DNA of 36,777 nucleotides from Alphaproteobacteria bacterium (GCA_029880245.1 JAOUOR010000014.1:1-36777), one strand, 5' to 3'; counted from the stretch's first letter, positions 19,000-27,550 are shown. The notes: a model not told the origin generated them from the letters alone. Made by a program: numbers and translations.

Positions 19000-19914
19000 T
19001 TGTTGATATATTTACCTATTGCTGAAATGGCCGTGGCAGTTGAGGAGATATTTCTGCTCGGCTTTTTCGTGGGGTTTGTATCAGGGGTGTTTGGGGTCGG
19101 CGGTGGGTTTCTAACCACGCCTTTGTTGATCTTTATGGGTATCCCGCCTACTGTGGCTGTTGGTACACAAGCTAGCCAACTCGTGGCATCAGGGACTAGC
19201 GGAGTGATAGGGTATTGGAAAAAGGGGTATGTGGATTTTTTTGTCGGTACGGTAATGCTGTGTGGTGGTGTGGTTGGCACTGTGTTCGGTATAATAATCT
19301 TCGAGCTTATGCAATATTTAGGTCAAATTGATCTGGTGATTTCCTTACTTTATATCATTTTGATGGGCAGCGTTGGCGGGATGATGCTTTTCGAAAGCGT
19401 GTTTAGTCTTTCAAAAGGTAAGAGAAAGTCTGTTAAACATGAATTTAATCGCTTTAATTCGCCGTCATTAATCTCTCGCTTGCCCTATAAGATGCGTTTT
19501 CCCCGCTCCAAATTATATATTAGTGCTTTTGTGCCGGCGGGGATCGGCTTTGTAAGCGGCTTTCTTGTTTCGACTATGGGCGTTGGTGGCGGCTTTTTAC
19601 TTGTGCCTGCCATGATTTATATTTTAGGGATGCCAGCTTATCTGGTGGCAGGAACTTCTCTCTTCCAGATTATATTTACCAGTGCTTTTTCCACGATCAT
19701 GCATGCCGTAACCAATAATAGTGTAGATATATTACTAGCACTATTTTTAATTATTGGCGGTGTGATAGGGGCACGTTTTGGAGTAATGGCTTCTAAGAAG
19801 GTGAAGGGAGCAAGAGCGCGTGTGATTCTTGCCTTAATTGTTCTGGCTGTATGTACTAAAATGGCTGTGCATTTGTTTCTTACGCCGGATAATTTTTTTG
19901 TGACGGTGATGTGA
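19000..19914 (+). CDS. TSUP family (TauE/SafE-like) membrane permease
   Basis: The protein has about 8 hydrophobic segments in two related halves, each opening with a glycine-rich loop (GVFGVGGGFLTTPLL near 28 and TMGVGGGFLLVPAM near 195). This is the TSUP family that carries sulfite, sulfonates and related organic acids; the substrate here is unknown. The start is TTG at 19000, with GGGAGAG at 18986-18992 and a 7-nt spacer; an ATG at 19024 has no site. It overlaps the next gene by 4 nt (translational coupling), so the pair probably works together. Confidence 0.88.
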   Translation: MLIYLPIAEMAVAVEEIFLLGFFVGFVSGVFGVGGGFLTTPLLIFMGIPPTVAVGTQASQLVASGTSGVIGYWKKGYVDFFVGTVMLCGGVVGTVFGIIIFELMQYLGQIDLVISLLYIILMGSVGGMMLFESVFSLSKGKRKSVKHEFNRFNSPSLISRLPYKMRFPRSKLYISAFVPAGIGFVSGFLVSTMGVGGGFLLVPAMIYILGMPAYLVAGTSLFQIIFTSAFSTIMHAVTNNSVDILLALFLIIGGVIGARFGVMASKKVKGARARVILALIVLAVCTKMAVHLFLTPDNFFVTVM

Positions 19915-20699
19915 TGCGTGTTGCTGTATTTTCAAGGTTAGCTTTATTGGTGGTTTCTACAGTATTTTTTATTATGAACACTAACGCGGCATATGCTCAG
20001 GATATTAGAACCGGAGATCATCTTGTAACCCAGGTTTCTAATGATTTTATTGATGTTAGCGCAGGATTTGGCGGAGCTGTCATTGATTTGTTTGGTGATA
20101 GAAATGATGCGAATACGGATGTAGCAATTGTGGTTGAAGGGCCAAAACGAAGGGTTACAATCTGGCAAAAGGAGCAAGTCATGGGGGCATGGGTAAATAG
20201 ATATTTCGTTAGTTTTGATTCTGTACCGGTTTTTTATAGTTATGCACTCGATAAAAGAGATTTTATTATTAATAATAGTGAGTTATCGGAGAAACATAAT
20301 GTAGGAATTGAGGCGCTTTTCAAGGAGGAGCAGATACGTAAATCCAGATCGATAGATGATATCGAGGTGTTTCGGAATGCTTTGGTCGAGGAAAGGAAGA
20401 ATTTGGGTGTTTTTCCTCAGGCCCCGGAAATGGTTGAGTTTCTAAACCCCTATTTTTTCAGGGCTCGTTTTAAAATCCCTCAATCTGTTCCTACAGGTGA
20501 ATATAAAATCCATACTTATCTTGTAAAAGATGGTGCAATTATTGATCGAGCGGTACAGGCTGTTTCTATAAAACAGGTTGGGATTAATGGATTGTTTCTA
20601 AGAATGGCCAAAGAGAATTCTTTTTTTTACGGGCTGGGCTGTATATTATTTGCATTTATAGCCGGATGGTTTGTAAGTGCTGTGCGCGTGAAGGTATAA
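19911..20699 (+). CDS. Alph_Pro_TM (TIGR02186-like) protein
   Basis: This 262-residue protein matches the alphaproteobacterial family Alph_Pro_TM (TIGR02186) as I know it: an N-terminal signal peptide (AVFSRLALLVVSTVFFIMNT, then AAYAQ with cleavage near residue 29), a periplasmic beta-rich region with the characteristic VEGPKRRVTIWQKEQ and MGAWVN strings, and one C-terminal membrane anchor (FYGLGCILFAFIAGWFVSAV). The start is GTG at 19911 or ATG at 19914, both overlapping the TSUP stop. The family is commonly encoded next to TSUP permeases; its role is not known. I infer a function together with the permease. The usp gene follows after 19 nt. Confidence 0.8.
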   Translation: MMRVAVFSRLALLVVSTVFFIMNTNAAYAQDIRTGDHLVTQVSNDFIDVSAGFGGAVIDLFGDRNDANTDVAIVVEGPKRRVTIWQKEQVMGAWVNRYFVSFDSVPVFYSYALDKRDFIINNSELSEKHNVGIEALFKEEQIRKSRSIDDIEVFRNALVEERKNLGVFPQAPEMVEFLNPYFFRARFKIPQSVPTGEYKIHTYLVKDGAIIDRAVQAVSIKQVGINGLFLRMAKENSFFYGLGCILFAFIAGWFVSAVRVKV

Positions 20700-20718
20700 C
20701 TTAGTGGAGAAAAGAAAC

Positions 20719-21177
20719 ATGTCCAAGCAAGGAAAACATGATGTTTATCTTTTGGTTGTTGATTCCAGTAAGGAGTTTCAGGCGGCCCTGGATTATTCAA
20801 TAAAAATGGCCAATGATAGTGATGCCCGGATTGCTTTGCTTCGTGTCATGCAGGTGGAGCATGTTGATCACTGGCAGAATATTGAGGAAAAAATACGCAG
20901 TGAAATGCGGGCGCATTCAGAGAGCCTTATCTGGGAAGCATCAGGCAGGATATTAAGAGAAACCGAACACTTCCCGATGGTGTGTATTGAAGAAGGAACC
21001 AAGAGTGATATCATCTTTGAAATGATTGAACAATATCCCAATATCAGTGCGCTGGTTCTGGGGGCTGATTCTGTTTTGAATAAGCCAGGGCCTCTTGTCA
21101 CTTATTTTGTAGGTAAGGGGTTGTCGCGCCTTAATGTGCCGCTGGTTATTGTACCTGGGCATTTGCAATCAGTATAA
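20719..21177 (+). CDS. universal stress protein (UspA family)
   Basis: The product is 152 residues when read from ATG at 20719, which has GGAG 9 nt upstream; a longer GTG-started form (20704) is less likely. It has the Rossmann-like UspA fold: an opening strand YLLVVDSSKEF and the C-terminal ATP-binding pattern LVLGADS...GKGLSRLNVPLVIVPG, with the glycines spaced as in ATP-binding members. USPs help cells survive stress and often bind ATP. The gene follows the TSUP/Alph_Pro_TM pair closely, but its partner in this position is likely Nfu and tsaB, as in other alphaproteobacteria. Confidence 0.85.
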   Translation: MSKQGKHDVYLLVVDSSKEFQAALDYSIKMANDSDARIALLRVMQVEHVDHWQNIEEKIRSEMRAHSESLIWEASGRILRETEHFPMVCIEEGTKSDIIFEMIEQYPNISALVLGADSVLNKPGPLVTYFVGKGLSRLNVPLVIVPGHLQSV

Positions 21178-21222
21178 AACCATTATATAAGCAGCTTAAC
21201 TTATATATGAAAGAGTTCTATC

Positions 21223-21792
21223 ATGTTTATACAAACTGAAACTACGCCAAATCCTGCAACTGTCAAGTTCATACCGGGACAAAGCATTTTGGCACAAGGA
21301 ACCATAGAATTTTCTGATGTTGGTCAGGCGGAACAATCTCCATTGGCTCAGCGCTTGTTTAGTTTGCAGGGCGTAACCCGTGTTTTTCTGGCAAAAGATT
21401 TTGTCTCGGTTAGCAAAGCCGATGATACGGATTGGTCCATGCTTAAACCCATGGTATTGGCAGCGCTCATGGAGCATTTATCAATGGGGCAGCCAATAAT
21501 ATTGGAATCTAAGTCAGAGATTGTAAATCTTGATTTGGATGACTGTAAGGATGAAATATCAAAGCAGATTGAAGTGCTTTTGAATGAGCGCGTTCGTCCG
21601 ATGGTGGCAATGGATGGTGGTGATATAGTTTTTGATCGCTTTGAAGATGGCATTGTTTATTTGCAGATGAAGGGAGCCTGTTCGGGGTGTCCTAGTTCTG
21701 CGGCAACACTGAAAATGGGTGTGGAGAATATGTTGAAGCATTATGTGCCGGAAGTTATAGAAGTTCGCCCAGTATCAGATAATCAGGGTTGA
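21223..21792 (+). CDS. Nfu-type iron-sulfur cluster scaffold
   Basis: This 189-residue protein carries an N-terminal Nfu domain (MFIQTETTPNPATVKFIPG) and a C-terminal NifU-like domain with the CSGCPSSA motif, whose two cysteines hold a 4Fe-4S cluster between subunits. DGGDIVFDRFEDGIVYLQMKG precedes it, as in mitochondrial NFU1. It delivers clusters to target enzymes, and its neighbours in this window include at least one Fe-S protein (FdxA). The gene is 45 bp after usp and 10 bp before tsaB, the order seen in many alphaproteobacteria. Confidence 0.94.
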   Translation: MFIQTETTPNPATVKFIPGQSILAQGTIEFSDVGQAEQSPLAQRLFSLQGVTRVFLAKDFVSVSKADDTDWSMLKPMVLAALMEHLSMGQPIILESKSEIVNLDLDDCKDEISKQIEVLLNERVRPMVAMDGGDIVFDRFEDGIVYLQMKGACSGCPSSAATLKMGVENMLKHYVPEVIEVRPVSDNQG

Positions 21793-21802
21793 AAGTTTTA
21801 TT

Positions 21803-22504
21803 ATGAAGATCCTAGCTTTTGATACCTTGATGAATGCGTGCAGTGTGGCATGTTTTGATTCGGTATCGGACAGCTTATTTACGAAAACTATAAAAATAGA
21901 ACGGGGACATGCTGAAATTTTGGTGCCAATGATTGAGGATGTGATGGCCCAATCAAAATGGACGTATCAGGATATAGATTTAATTGGTGTGACACGGGGG
22001 CCAGGTGCTTTTACGGGGCTAAGGATAGGGCTTTCGACAGCCAGAGCCTACGGGTTATCACTTGATAAGCCTGTCATGGGTGTATCGACTTTTGATGCTA
22101 TGTATCAAAATTATGCCCAAAAAAATAAGATTGAGTTGCAGGTTTGTATTTTGCTGGAGACCAAGCGCGATGACTATTATATGGCTTTATACTCCAAAGA
22201 GAGTGAAGTGGTCATGATGGGTGTATATACTGGAGAAAGTATATTGAATATGATTGCCGAAAACGAATCCCTCGTTGTTATCGGGAATGCTGTGGAACGC
22301 TTTAGGTCTGAATATAAAAAGGATTTGTCCGGCGCGTACCAGATTTCTGACAGCAATCAAATGATAGATATTTCAGATTTTGTGCGATATTTCATGAGTG
22401 AATATGAGATGGGGCAAGAGCTAAATACTGCTTTGCCTTTATATTTGAGAGATGCCGATGTTAGTTTTCCTAAAAAAAAGTCGCGTAAACTGAAAGCTTT
22501 ATAA
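21803..22504 (+). CDS. tsaB: TsaB, tRNA threonylcarbamoyladenosine biosynthesis
   Basis: TsaB is the dimerising partner of TsaD in formation of t6A37 in tRNAs reading ANN codons. It is an ASKHA-fold protein that has lost its own catalysis. The opening ILAFDTLMNACSVACFD, the central GVTRGPGAFTGLRIGLSTARAYG (about 54-76) and VSTFDAMYQ are typical. At 233 residues it is of normal length; the basic tail (PKKKSRKLKAL) is unremarkable. A rimI-like acetyltransferase usually follows tsaB in alphaproteobacteria but is absent here, with the MucR gene in its place. Confidence 0.92.
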   Translation: MKILAFDTLMNACSVACFDSVSDSLFTKTIKIERGHAEILVPMIEDVMAQSKWTYQDIDLIGVTRGPGAFTGLRIGLSTARAYGLSLDKPVMGVSTFDAMYQNYAQKNKIELQVCILLETKRDDYYMALYSKESEVVMMGVYTGESILNMIAENESLVVIGNAVERFRSEYKKDLSGAYQISDSNQMIDISDFVRYFMSEYEMGQELNTALPLYLRDADVSFPKKKSRKLKAL

Positions 22505-22552
22505 AAAATATCTTGTGTTATTGATTTCATATGTGATTTATATGACATAAAT

Positions 22553-22561
22553 TGGTATACT
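22553..22561 (+). promoter_or_regulatory. extended -10 promoter of the MucR-like gene
   Basis: TG-G-TATACT at 22553-22561 forms an extended -10 about 50 bp before the start codon at 22612. No strong -35 accompanies it. The region upstream is A/T-rich (CATATG, TTATATGACATAA), the kind of DNA Ros/MucR proteins bind, which would fit self-regulation. Confidence 0.5.
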
Positions 22562-22611
22562 GCCTGTTTCAAAATTACAGGTGAACTATAAAAAGAGTTA
22601 GGGGGCAAATA

Positions 22612-23013
22612 ATGAATGAAGATTCAAATCATGATTTTATATTAGAACTGACTACAGAGATTGTTTCGTCTTATGTTTCTAATAATGAGTTTTCAGCGGC
22701 AGATTTGCCGGAATTGATCAATAAAGTTTATAATGGTCTCAATAATGTGCGTGATGGAGTGCGAGCATTATCGCCGGATCGACCACAACCGGCAGTACCG
22801 ATTAACCGCTCAATATCCGATGATTTTCTTGTGTGTCTGGAAGACGGTAAAAAGCTTAAGATGCTTAAACGTCACCTTAAAACGGCCTATAACATGACTC
22901 CACAGCAATATCGTGAGAGATGGGGTTTGCCGGCCGATTATCCGATGGTTGCGCCAAGCTATGCTAAAAGGCGCAGTGAACTAGCCAAAAATATCGGGCT
23001 TGGGACTAAATAA
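22612..23013 (+). CDS. Ros/MucR family transcriptional regulator
   Basis: The 133-residue protein carries the family DNA-binding domain near its C-terminus: FLVCLEDGKKLKMLKRHLKT, YNMTPQQYRERWGLPADYPMV and APSYAKRRSELAK. MucR proteins are H-NS-like regulators of alphaproteobacteria that bind A/T-rich DNA and coat many promoters. The zinc finger is altered: Cys-x2-Asp replaces Cys-x2-Cys, and the last His position is Tyr, so zinc is likely not bound as in Ros; some relatives do without it. The N-terminal 60 residues may mediate oligomerisation. It stands alone after tsaB and converges on proC with an 11-nt gap. Confidence 0.92.
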   Translation: MNEDSNHDFILELTTEIVSSYVSNNEFSAADLPELINKVYNGLNNVRDGVRALSPDRPQPAVPINRSISDDFLVCLEDGKKLKMLKRHLKTAYNMTPQQYRERWGLPADYPMVAPSYAKRRSELAKNIGLGTK

Positions 23014-23024
23014 CCCTTTTTTTT

Positions 23025-23846
23025 TTAGGAGTTTAGGTCTTTTGAGCGTTGTTTCGCGGCTATCAGGGCTTCTGTGAGGATATTTTGTGCTCTTCCGTCC
23101 ATCAGGACTCTTAATGCGGCTTCGGTTGTTCCACCGGGGCTTGTAACGTTTTCACGTAAAACGCTTGCCGGAATATCTGGATCATGTTCGGCTAATGCGG
23201 CGCTTCCTATTACAGTTTGGCGGGAAAGAATTCTGGCCATCTCAGGGGGTAGGCCTAATTCAATGCCGGATTTTTCTAACATCTCGATAAGGTAAAAAAC
23301 ATAGGCTGGACCACTTCCTGATAAAGCTGTGACGGCATCCATTAAGGATTCTTCTTCGATCCATTCAACTTTTCCGGAAGTTTCCAGAAGCATCTGTGCC
23401 AGCTGTTTTTGAGCGCTGCTTGTGTTGGCATTTGATACACAAACGCTCATACCTTTGCCAATTGAGGCGGGGGTATTGGGCATAGTGCGGATAATGGGGC
23501 GGGATGATCCAAAAATATTTCCTAATGATGTTAAGTTTTGTCCTGCGGCTATTGATAGGATTGGAACAGAAATGGGTAAGGTCTTTGCAATTTCTTTTCC
23601 TGATTCATGCAATATTTGCGGTTTAACGGCAATAATTAGAAGATCCGAGCCTTTATCGTAAGATTTAGGCGGTGTATTAAGAAATTCGATTGCTTTATTG
23701 TCGCTAAAAAGATCAGAGGCTTGATGCGGGTCAATGACAATAGCGCTTTCTATCATATGGCTATCAACCCAGCCACGAAGCAGGGCGCCGCCCATCTTTC
23801 CGCAGCCGACGAGTGTAATACGAGCTTTTTGCGGTTTAGTTGACAT
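23025..23846 (-). CDS. proC: pyrroline-5-carboxylate reductase
   Basis: ProC reduces pyrroline-5-carboxylate to proline with NADPH, the last step of proline synthesis. The Rossmann motif VGCGKMGGALLRGW is at residues 13-26, SIAAGQNLTSLG and RTMPNTPASIGKGMSV are conserved, and LSGSGPAYVFYLIEML with SPGGTTEAAL near the end form the substrate site. The length of 273 is normal. It is the last gene of a minus-strand series, 24 bp after the YbjN gene; the three genes with ubiK are likely one operon. Confidence 0.96.
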   Translation of the reverse strand: MSTKPQKARITLVGCGKMGGALLRGWVDSHMIESAIVIDPHQASDLFSDNKAIEFLNTPPKSYDKGSDLLIIAVKPQILHESGKEIAKTLPISVPILSIAAGQNLTSLGNIFGSSRPIIRTMPNTPASIGKGMSVCVSNANTSSAQKQLAQMLLETSGKVEWIEEESLMDAVTALSGSGPAYVFYLIEMLEKSGIELGLPPEMARILSRQTVIGSAALAEHDPDIPASVLRENVTSPGGTTEAALRVLMDGRAQNILTEALIAAKQRSKDLNS

Positions 23847-23870
23847 GGTATGTACTCGTTTTTTGTAGAA

Positions 23871-24377
23871 TCAGGATTCTCCGGCAACATCCATCATCGC
23901 TAGGGATAGCATTTGCGGGTCAATCATCATATTGCTTGAGAGTATATAAAATACATGCTGATAGCGCTCACATTGCTTTAGGCCGATATCAATAAGCCTT
24001 TCCAATAAGTCAATTACGGCCTGACCTTTACTATTTTGTAGCAGACTGGTGTATCTAAAAATTGGTGAATTGGTTAGATGTTCTAATTCAAAATGTCCCA
24101 TCCATAAAGATGTGTTAATATCGGACAGAACCTTTGGTAAAGCCTCTTTGTTAATAGCCGAGATGCTTAAATTATACTGGCATAAAAATTGGAGCGCATT
24201 AAAGTCTCTATCCCATAAAAACAAAATTTCATACTCACTGGATTTACCAGATAAATTAAGAGCCAGTTTATCTTCACCCATTCGGCTATAAACCCAATGG
24301 TTCTGATCAAGTATCTCTTCGACACGGTCCAGCGGGTTTGGCAGATTTTTTTCAGTAATCTCGATTTGTGCTGTCAT
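23871..24377 (-). CDS. YbjN domain protein
   Basis: The 168-residue protein resembles the YbjN family, a type III-secretion-chaperone-like fold. Supporting segments are NPLDRVEEILDQNHWVYSR near the start, EILFLWDRDFNALQFLCQYNLSISA in the middle, and LNMGHFEL-like DINTSLWMGHFELEHLTNSP, with an alphaproteobacterial helical C-terminus (GLKQCERYQHVFYIL). In enterobacteria YbjN is a stress-responsive protein; no role can be given here. The gene is 6 nt after ubiK and 24 nt before proC, and this arrangement is common among alphaproteobacteria. Confidence 0.8.
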   Translation of the reverse strand: MTAQIEITEKNLPNPLDRVEEILDQNHWVYSRMGEDKLALNLSGKSSEYEILFLWDRDFNALQFLCQYNLSISAINKEALPKVLSDINTSLWMGHFELEHLTNSPIFRYTSLLQNSKGQAVIDLLERLIDIGLKQCERYQHVFYILSSNMMIDPQMLSLAMMDVAGES

Positions 24378-24383
24378 GTGTGC

Positions 24384-24680
24384 CTATTTACCTTTGCTCT
24401 TTTTAACGTTTTTGGACTTTGGTGCGGCTTTTTGAACCTTTTTTGCACCACTCAGGGCTTTGACTTCCTTTTTAAGGGCTTCTTGTTCTTCACGCAGTTT
24501 TATGACTGTGGCCTCAAGATGCTCAAAGTCTTCACGCGGGACAAGGTCAAGGCGTTGAGCAAGTTCATCAATGCGACTTTTTGCACTTTCACGGGCCTGA
24601 TTTTTTGCGCCGCTGATGATTTCAATGGTCCCGCCTGCAAAACGGGCCAAATCATCCAGAATTTTTTCTCGATTGCTCAT
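24384..24680 (-). CDS. ubiK: ubiquinone biosynthesis accessory factor UbiK
   Basis: This 98-residue protein of the UbiK/BMFP (YqiC) family has a short amphipathic N-terminus (REKILDDLARFAGGTIEIIS) that meets membranes, and a coiled-coil helix (about 35-78, RIDELAQRLDLVPREDFEHLEA then VIKLREEQEALKKE). UbiK helps UbiJ and the aerobic Ubi enzyme complex. The last 20 residues are Lys-rich and disordered. The coiled coil and length fit the family. It is the first gene of the minus-strand group with ybjN and proC and is divergent from lgt. Confidence 0.88.
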   Translation of the reverse strand: MSNREKILDDLARFAGGTIEIISGAKNQARESAKSRIDELAQRLDLVPREDFEHLEATVIKLREEQEALKKEVKALSGAKKVQKAAPKSKNVKKSKGK

Positions 24681-24852
24681 AGTCTTTTGCTTTATTTTCT
24701 TTTTTAGATATCCCAGTAAGCTTTATTCCTCAAGGCATTTAAAGTCTTTCTAAAAAGATTCCTGTGTATGAATTTGTGAATAAAACAGGTACTAAAGGGA
24801 AATAAATTTCTCTCTTTTTTTTCTACTGTTTTAAGGGTATCACTAGAGCATT

Positions 24853-25653
24853 ATGGCTTTATCTTTTCCAGAAATTGACCCTGTTGCGTTTGCTGTTGGT
24901 CCGGTTGTGATCCGCTGGTATGCGCTTGCCTATATAGCAGGGTTTTTGATTGGATGGCGCGTGAGTATGAAACTGGCTGAGCGGTTCAAGGGTGAGCCGC
25001 CGACGCGTGAGCATATTGACGATTTTCTGAGTTGGGCCATTATTGGTGTGATTATAGGCGGGCGTTTGGGATATGTTCTGTTTTATAATCCGGTTCACTA
25101 TTACTACAACCTTTCCGAAGTGTTTCAGGTCTGGAAAGGCGGGATGTCCTTTCATGGTGGTGTTCTGGGTCTTTTTGCAGCTATATTGCTTTATGTCGGA
25201 CCAAAGCAAATTCATATTCTAAGGCTTTCGGATGTGGTATGCGCAGTGGCACCTATTGGTCTTTTCTTTGGGCGCATGGCTAATTTTATTAATGCCGAGC
25301 TTTATGGTCGCGTTACGGCTTCACCATTGGGCATGATCTTTCCTGGTTCAGATGGGTTGCCGCGTCACCCTAGTCAGCTTTATGAGGCTGCTTTGGAAGG
25401 TATTGTGCTTTGTGCTGTGATTATGGTTCTGATTGTGAAGTATGACGCTCTTAGTCGTAAGGGGTTCATATCAGCCGTGTTTTTGTTTGGATATGGGGCG
25501 AGCCGCTTCTTTATAGAGATGTTTCGTGAACCTGATGCACAGATTGGTCTTATTGGTGAGTTTTTATCTATGGGTCAGATTTTAACTATACCAATGATCT
25601 TCATTGGTGTTGCAATGATGGTACATATTTTGCGGCAACCCAAAGAGGCGTAA
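24853..25653 (+). CDS. lgt: prolipoprotein diacylglyceryl transferase
   Basis: Lgt attaches diacylglycerol to the lipobox cysteine of prolipoproteins in the inner membrane. The protein has seven hydrophobic segments. SFHGGVLG places His101 where the essential His lies, GRMANFINAELYGR (Arg141, Glu149) is the family signature, and RHPSQLYEAALEG follows. Length 266 is normal. A possible substrate encoded in the window is the esterase with lipobox LSNC. The start has a weak site. It is the first gene of a plus-strand run with a methyltransferase 3 nt later and pgeF, an order common in alphaproteobacteria. Confidence 0.96.
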   Translation: MALSFPEIDPVAFAVGPVVIRWYALAYIAGFLIGWRVSMKLAERFKGEPPTREHIDDFLSWAIIGVIIGGRLGYVLFYNPVHYYYNLSEVFQVWKGGMSFHGGVLGLFAAILLYVGPKQIHILRLSDVVCAVAPIGLFFGRMANFINAELYGRVTASPLGMIFPGSDGLPRHPSQLYEAALEGIVLCAVIMVLIVKYDALSRKGFISAVFLFGYGASRFFIEMFREPDAQIGLIGEFLSMGQILTIPMIFIGVAMMVHILRQPKEA

Positions 25654-25656
25654 GAT

Positions 25657-26736
25657 ATGCTTTCGTCAATAGAAGATGTCCTTAGGAATAAGATCAAAAA
25701 AGGTGGTGCGATAGATCTGGCTGAGTTCATAAATATAGCGCTTTATCATCCAGAGTTTGGTTATTATATGACCCGCGATCCATTCGGTGTTGATGGTGAT
25801 TTTATCACTGCGCCAGAAGTTTCTCAAATGTTCGGGGAAATGCTTGGTGTGTGGCTGGCTGATATCTGGATGCAGATGGGAAAGCCTAAGAGGATAGTCC
25901 TGTTAGAGTGTGGCCCCGGACGGGGGACATTGATGGCGGATATCTTAAGAGCAACAGGCAATATTGTAGGTTTTCATGAAGCGCTACATATTAAGATGCT
26001 TGAATGTAGCCCCGTTTTGATGAGTAAGCAAAAGAAAGCCTTATCGTTTTTTAAAAAAGTGGAGTGGATAGATTCTCTTAAGATGCTTGAAGATAAATAT
26101 CCTATACTTGTGATTGGTAATGAGTTTCTAGATGCATTTCCGGTTCAACATTACAGGCGTAAAAACGGCAAGACACAAAAACGCGTTGTGGTGATGGATG
26201 GGGATGACTTCATAACAGATTGGCATGATACTGAATATGAGTGTCCTGCCGGCGTAATAATGGAGGTATCACTTGCGCAGGAGAATTTTATTGATGCTTG
26301 TTTGAAGCTTTTAAAGAAAGCATCTGGTGCATGCCTATTTATTGATTACGGCTATTTTAATGTAAAATTCGGTGAAACACTGCAAATTCTTAATAAGCAT
26401 AAAAAAGTCGGGTTATTTGATTATATTGGACAAAGTGACATTACGGCTCATGTGAATTTTGGAGAATTGAAGGAGAGAGTCCAAAACTCAGGTGCTATTT
26501 GGCATGGTGGTGTGACGCAAAGTGATTTTTTAACTAGCCTTGGTATTGAATTGCGGGCTGAGGCCTTAAAAAAAACAGCTTTAAAAAATTTGCCAATAAA
26601 GGACGCTCAACAGAAAATTATAGAAATTGATCGTGATCTGAATAGATTGATTGATACAAAAGAAATGGGAGAGTTATTTAAGGCTGTGTGTTTTTCGTTT
26701 GGTTTAAGTATTAATCCTGCAGGGTTTTTAAAATGA
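25657..26736 (+). CDS. SAM-dependent methyltransferase, NDUFAF7/MidA-like
   Basis: This 359-residue protein belongs to the NDUFAF7 (MidA) family. Supporting motifs are FGVDGDFITAPEVSQMFGEM (about 45-65), LLECGPGRGTLMADILRA (about 85-102, SAM site), GNEFLDAFPVQHYRR (about 160-175), and DYGYFNVKFGETLQ. The mitochondrial member dimethylates an Arg of the NDUFS2 subunit of complex I; the bacterial role is likely similar, by inference only. It starts 3 nt after lgt and overlaps pgeF by 4 nt (ATGA), so the three are co-translated. Confidence 0.9.
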   Translation: MLSSIEDVLRNKIKKGGAIDLAEFINIALYHPEFGYYMTRDPFGVDGDFITAPEVSQMFGEMLGVWLADIWMQMGKPKRIVLLECGPGRGTLMADILRATGNIVGFHEALHIKMLECSPVLMSKQKKALSFFKKVEWIDSLKMLEDKYPILVIGNEFLDAFPVQHYRRKNGKTQKRVVVMDGDDFITDWHDTEYECPAGVIMEVSLAQENFIDACLKLLKKASGACLFIDYGYFNVKFGETLQILNKHKKVGLFDYIGQSDITAHVNFGELKERVQNSGAIWHGGVTQSDFLTSLGIELRAEALKKTALKNLPIKDAQQKIIEIDRDLNRLIDTKEMGELFKAVCFSFGLSINPAGFLK

Positions 26737-27530
26737 ATGATTTAAAATATTTTACAGATAAAGGGCTGGAGCGAAAATCATCTGATATTATCTTTCATGG
26801 TTTTTTTACGAGGGTAGGGGGTGTCAGCCAGAAGGCGTATCAAGGCTTGAATTGCGGGCTTGGCTCGGATGATGATGCTCAACATGTAAAGAAAAACCGT
26901 GATTTAGTTTCTGAAAAAGCTGCTATTAAGCCTGAAAATTTGCTGTCCTTGTATCAGGTTCACGGAAACAGATGTTTAGTTGTAGATGAGGTTTTTGATT
27001 TGGCTCAAAGACCAAAAGGTGATGCTTTTATAACAGATTGCGCAGGGATAGGGCTTGGTATTTTAACGGCAGATTGCGTGCCCGTTTTATTTTATGGGCA
27101 TAAAAAGGATGGTACTCCAGTGATCGGGGCAGCTCATGCAGGCTGGAAAGGGGCTCTGTCCGGTGTTCTTGAAAATACAATATCTTGCATGATTGAGAAA
27201 AAATATACCCAGCCTGAGAGCATCTATGCTGTTGTTGGGCCATGTCTATTGAAGAAAAATTTTGAAGTGCAGCCTGATTTTGAAGAAAAATTTATTGATG
27301 AAAGCGATGATAGTGAATTATTTTTCTCTACAGATAATTGCAACAGATTAGTATTTGATTTATCAGGATATTGTGCGTATAGATTATCTCGTGTTGGCGT
27401 GCGCAATGTCACTTTAATGGATGTTGATACCTATTCTAACGACACGTTGTTTTATAGCTATAGGCGCGCTACACACAAGAATGAAAAGGAATATGGACGG
27501 CAGATATCTGTAATATCTATAAGAAATTAG
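26733..27530 (+). CDS. pgeF: PgeF, multicopper-oxidase-like purine/peptidoglycan-editing protein
   Basis: PgeF (formerly YfiH, 'laccase domain') was described as clearing UDP-MurNAc-L-Ser side products from peptidoglycan precursors; eukaryotic kin work on purine nucleosides. Conserved metal ligands are visible: His77 in QVHGNR, Cys115 in LTADCVP, and His135 in AAHAGWKG. The 265-residue length is normal. The start ATG overlaps the stop of the methyltransferase by 4 nt. It ends a tightly packed three-gene unit with lgt. prs follows after 105 bp with its own promoter. Confidence 0.92.
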   Translation: MNDLKYFTDKGLERKSSDIIFHGFFTRVGGVSQKAYQGLNCGLGSDDDAQHVKKNRDLVSEKAAIKPENLLSLYQVHGNRCLVVDEVFDLAQRPKGDAFITDCAGIGLGILTADCVPVLFYGHKKDGTPVIGAAHAGWKGALSGVLENTISCMIEKKYTQPESIYAVVGPCLLKKNFEVQPDFEEKFIDESDDSELFFSTDNCNRLVFDLSGYCAYRLSRVGVRNVTLMDVDTYSNDTLFYSYRRATHKNEKEYGRQISVISIRN

Positions 27531-27550
27531 AATTTTCAACCTAAGGCGGC

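Noticed and set aside
20704-20718. A GTG start for the universal stress protein.
   Set aside because: The GGAG site fits the ATG at 20719 with a 9-nt gap and overlaps the GTG.
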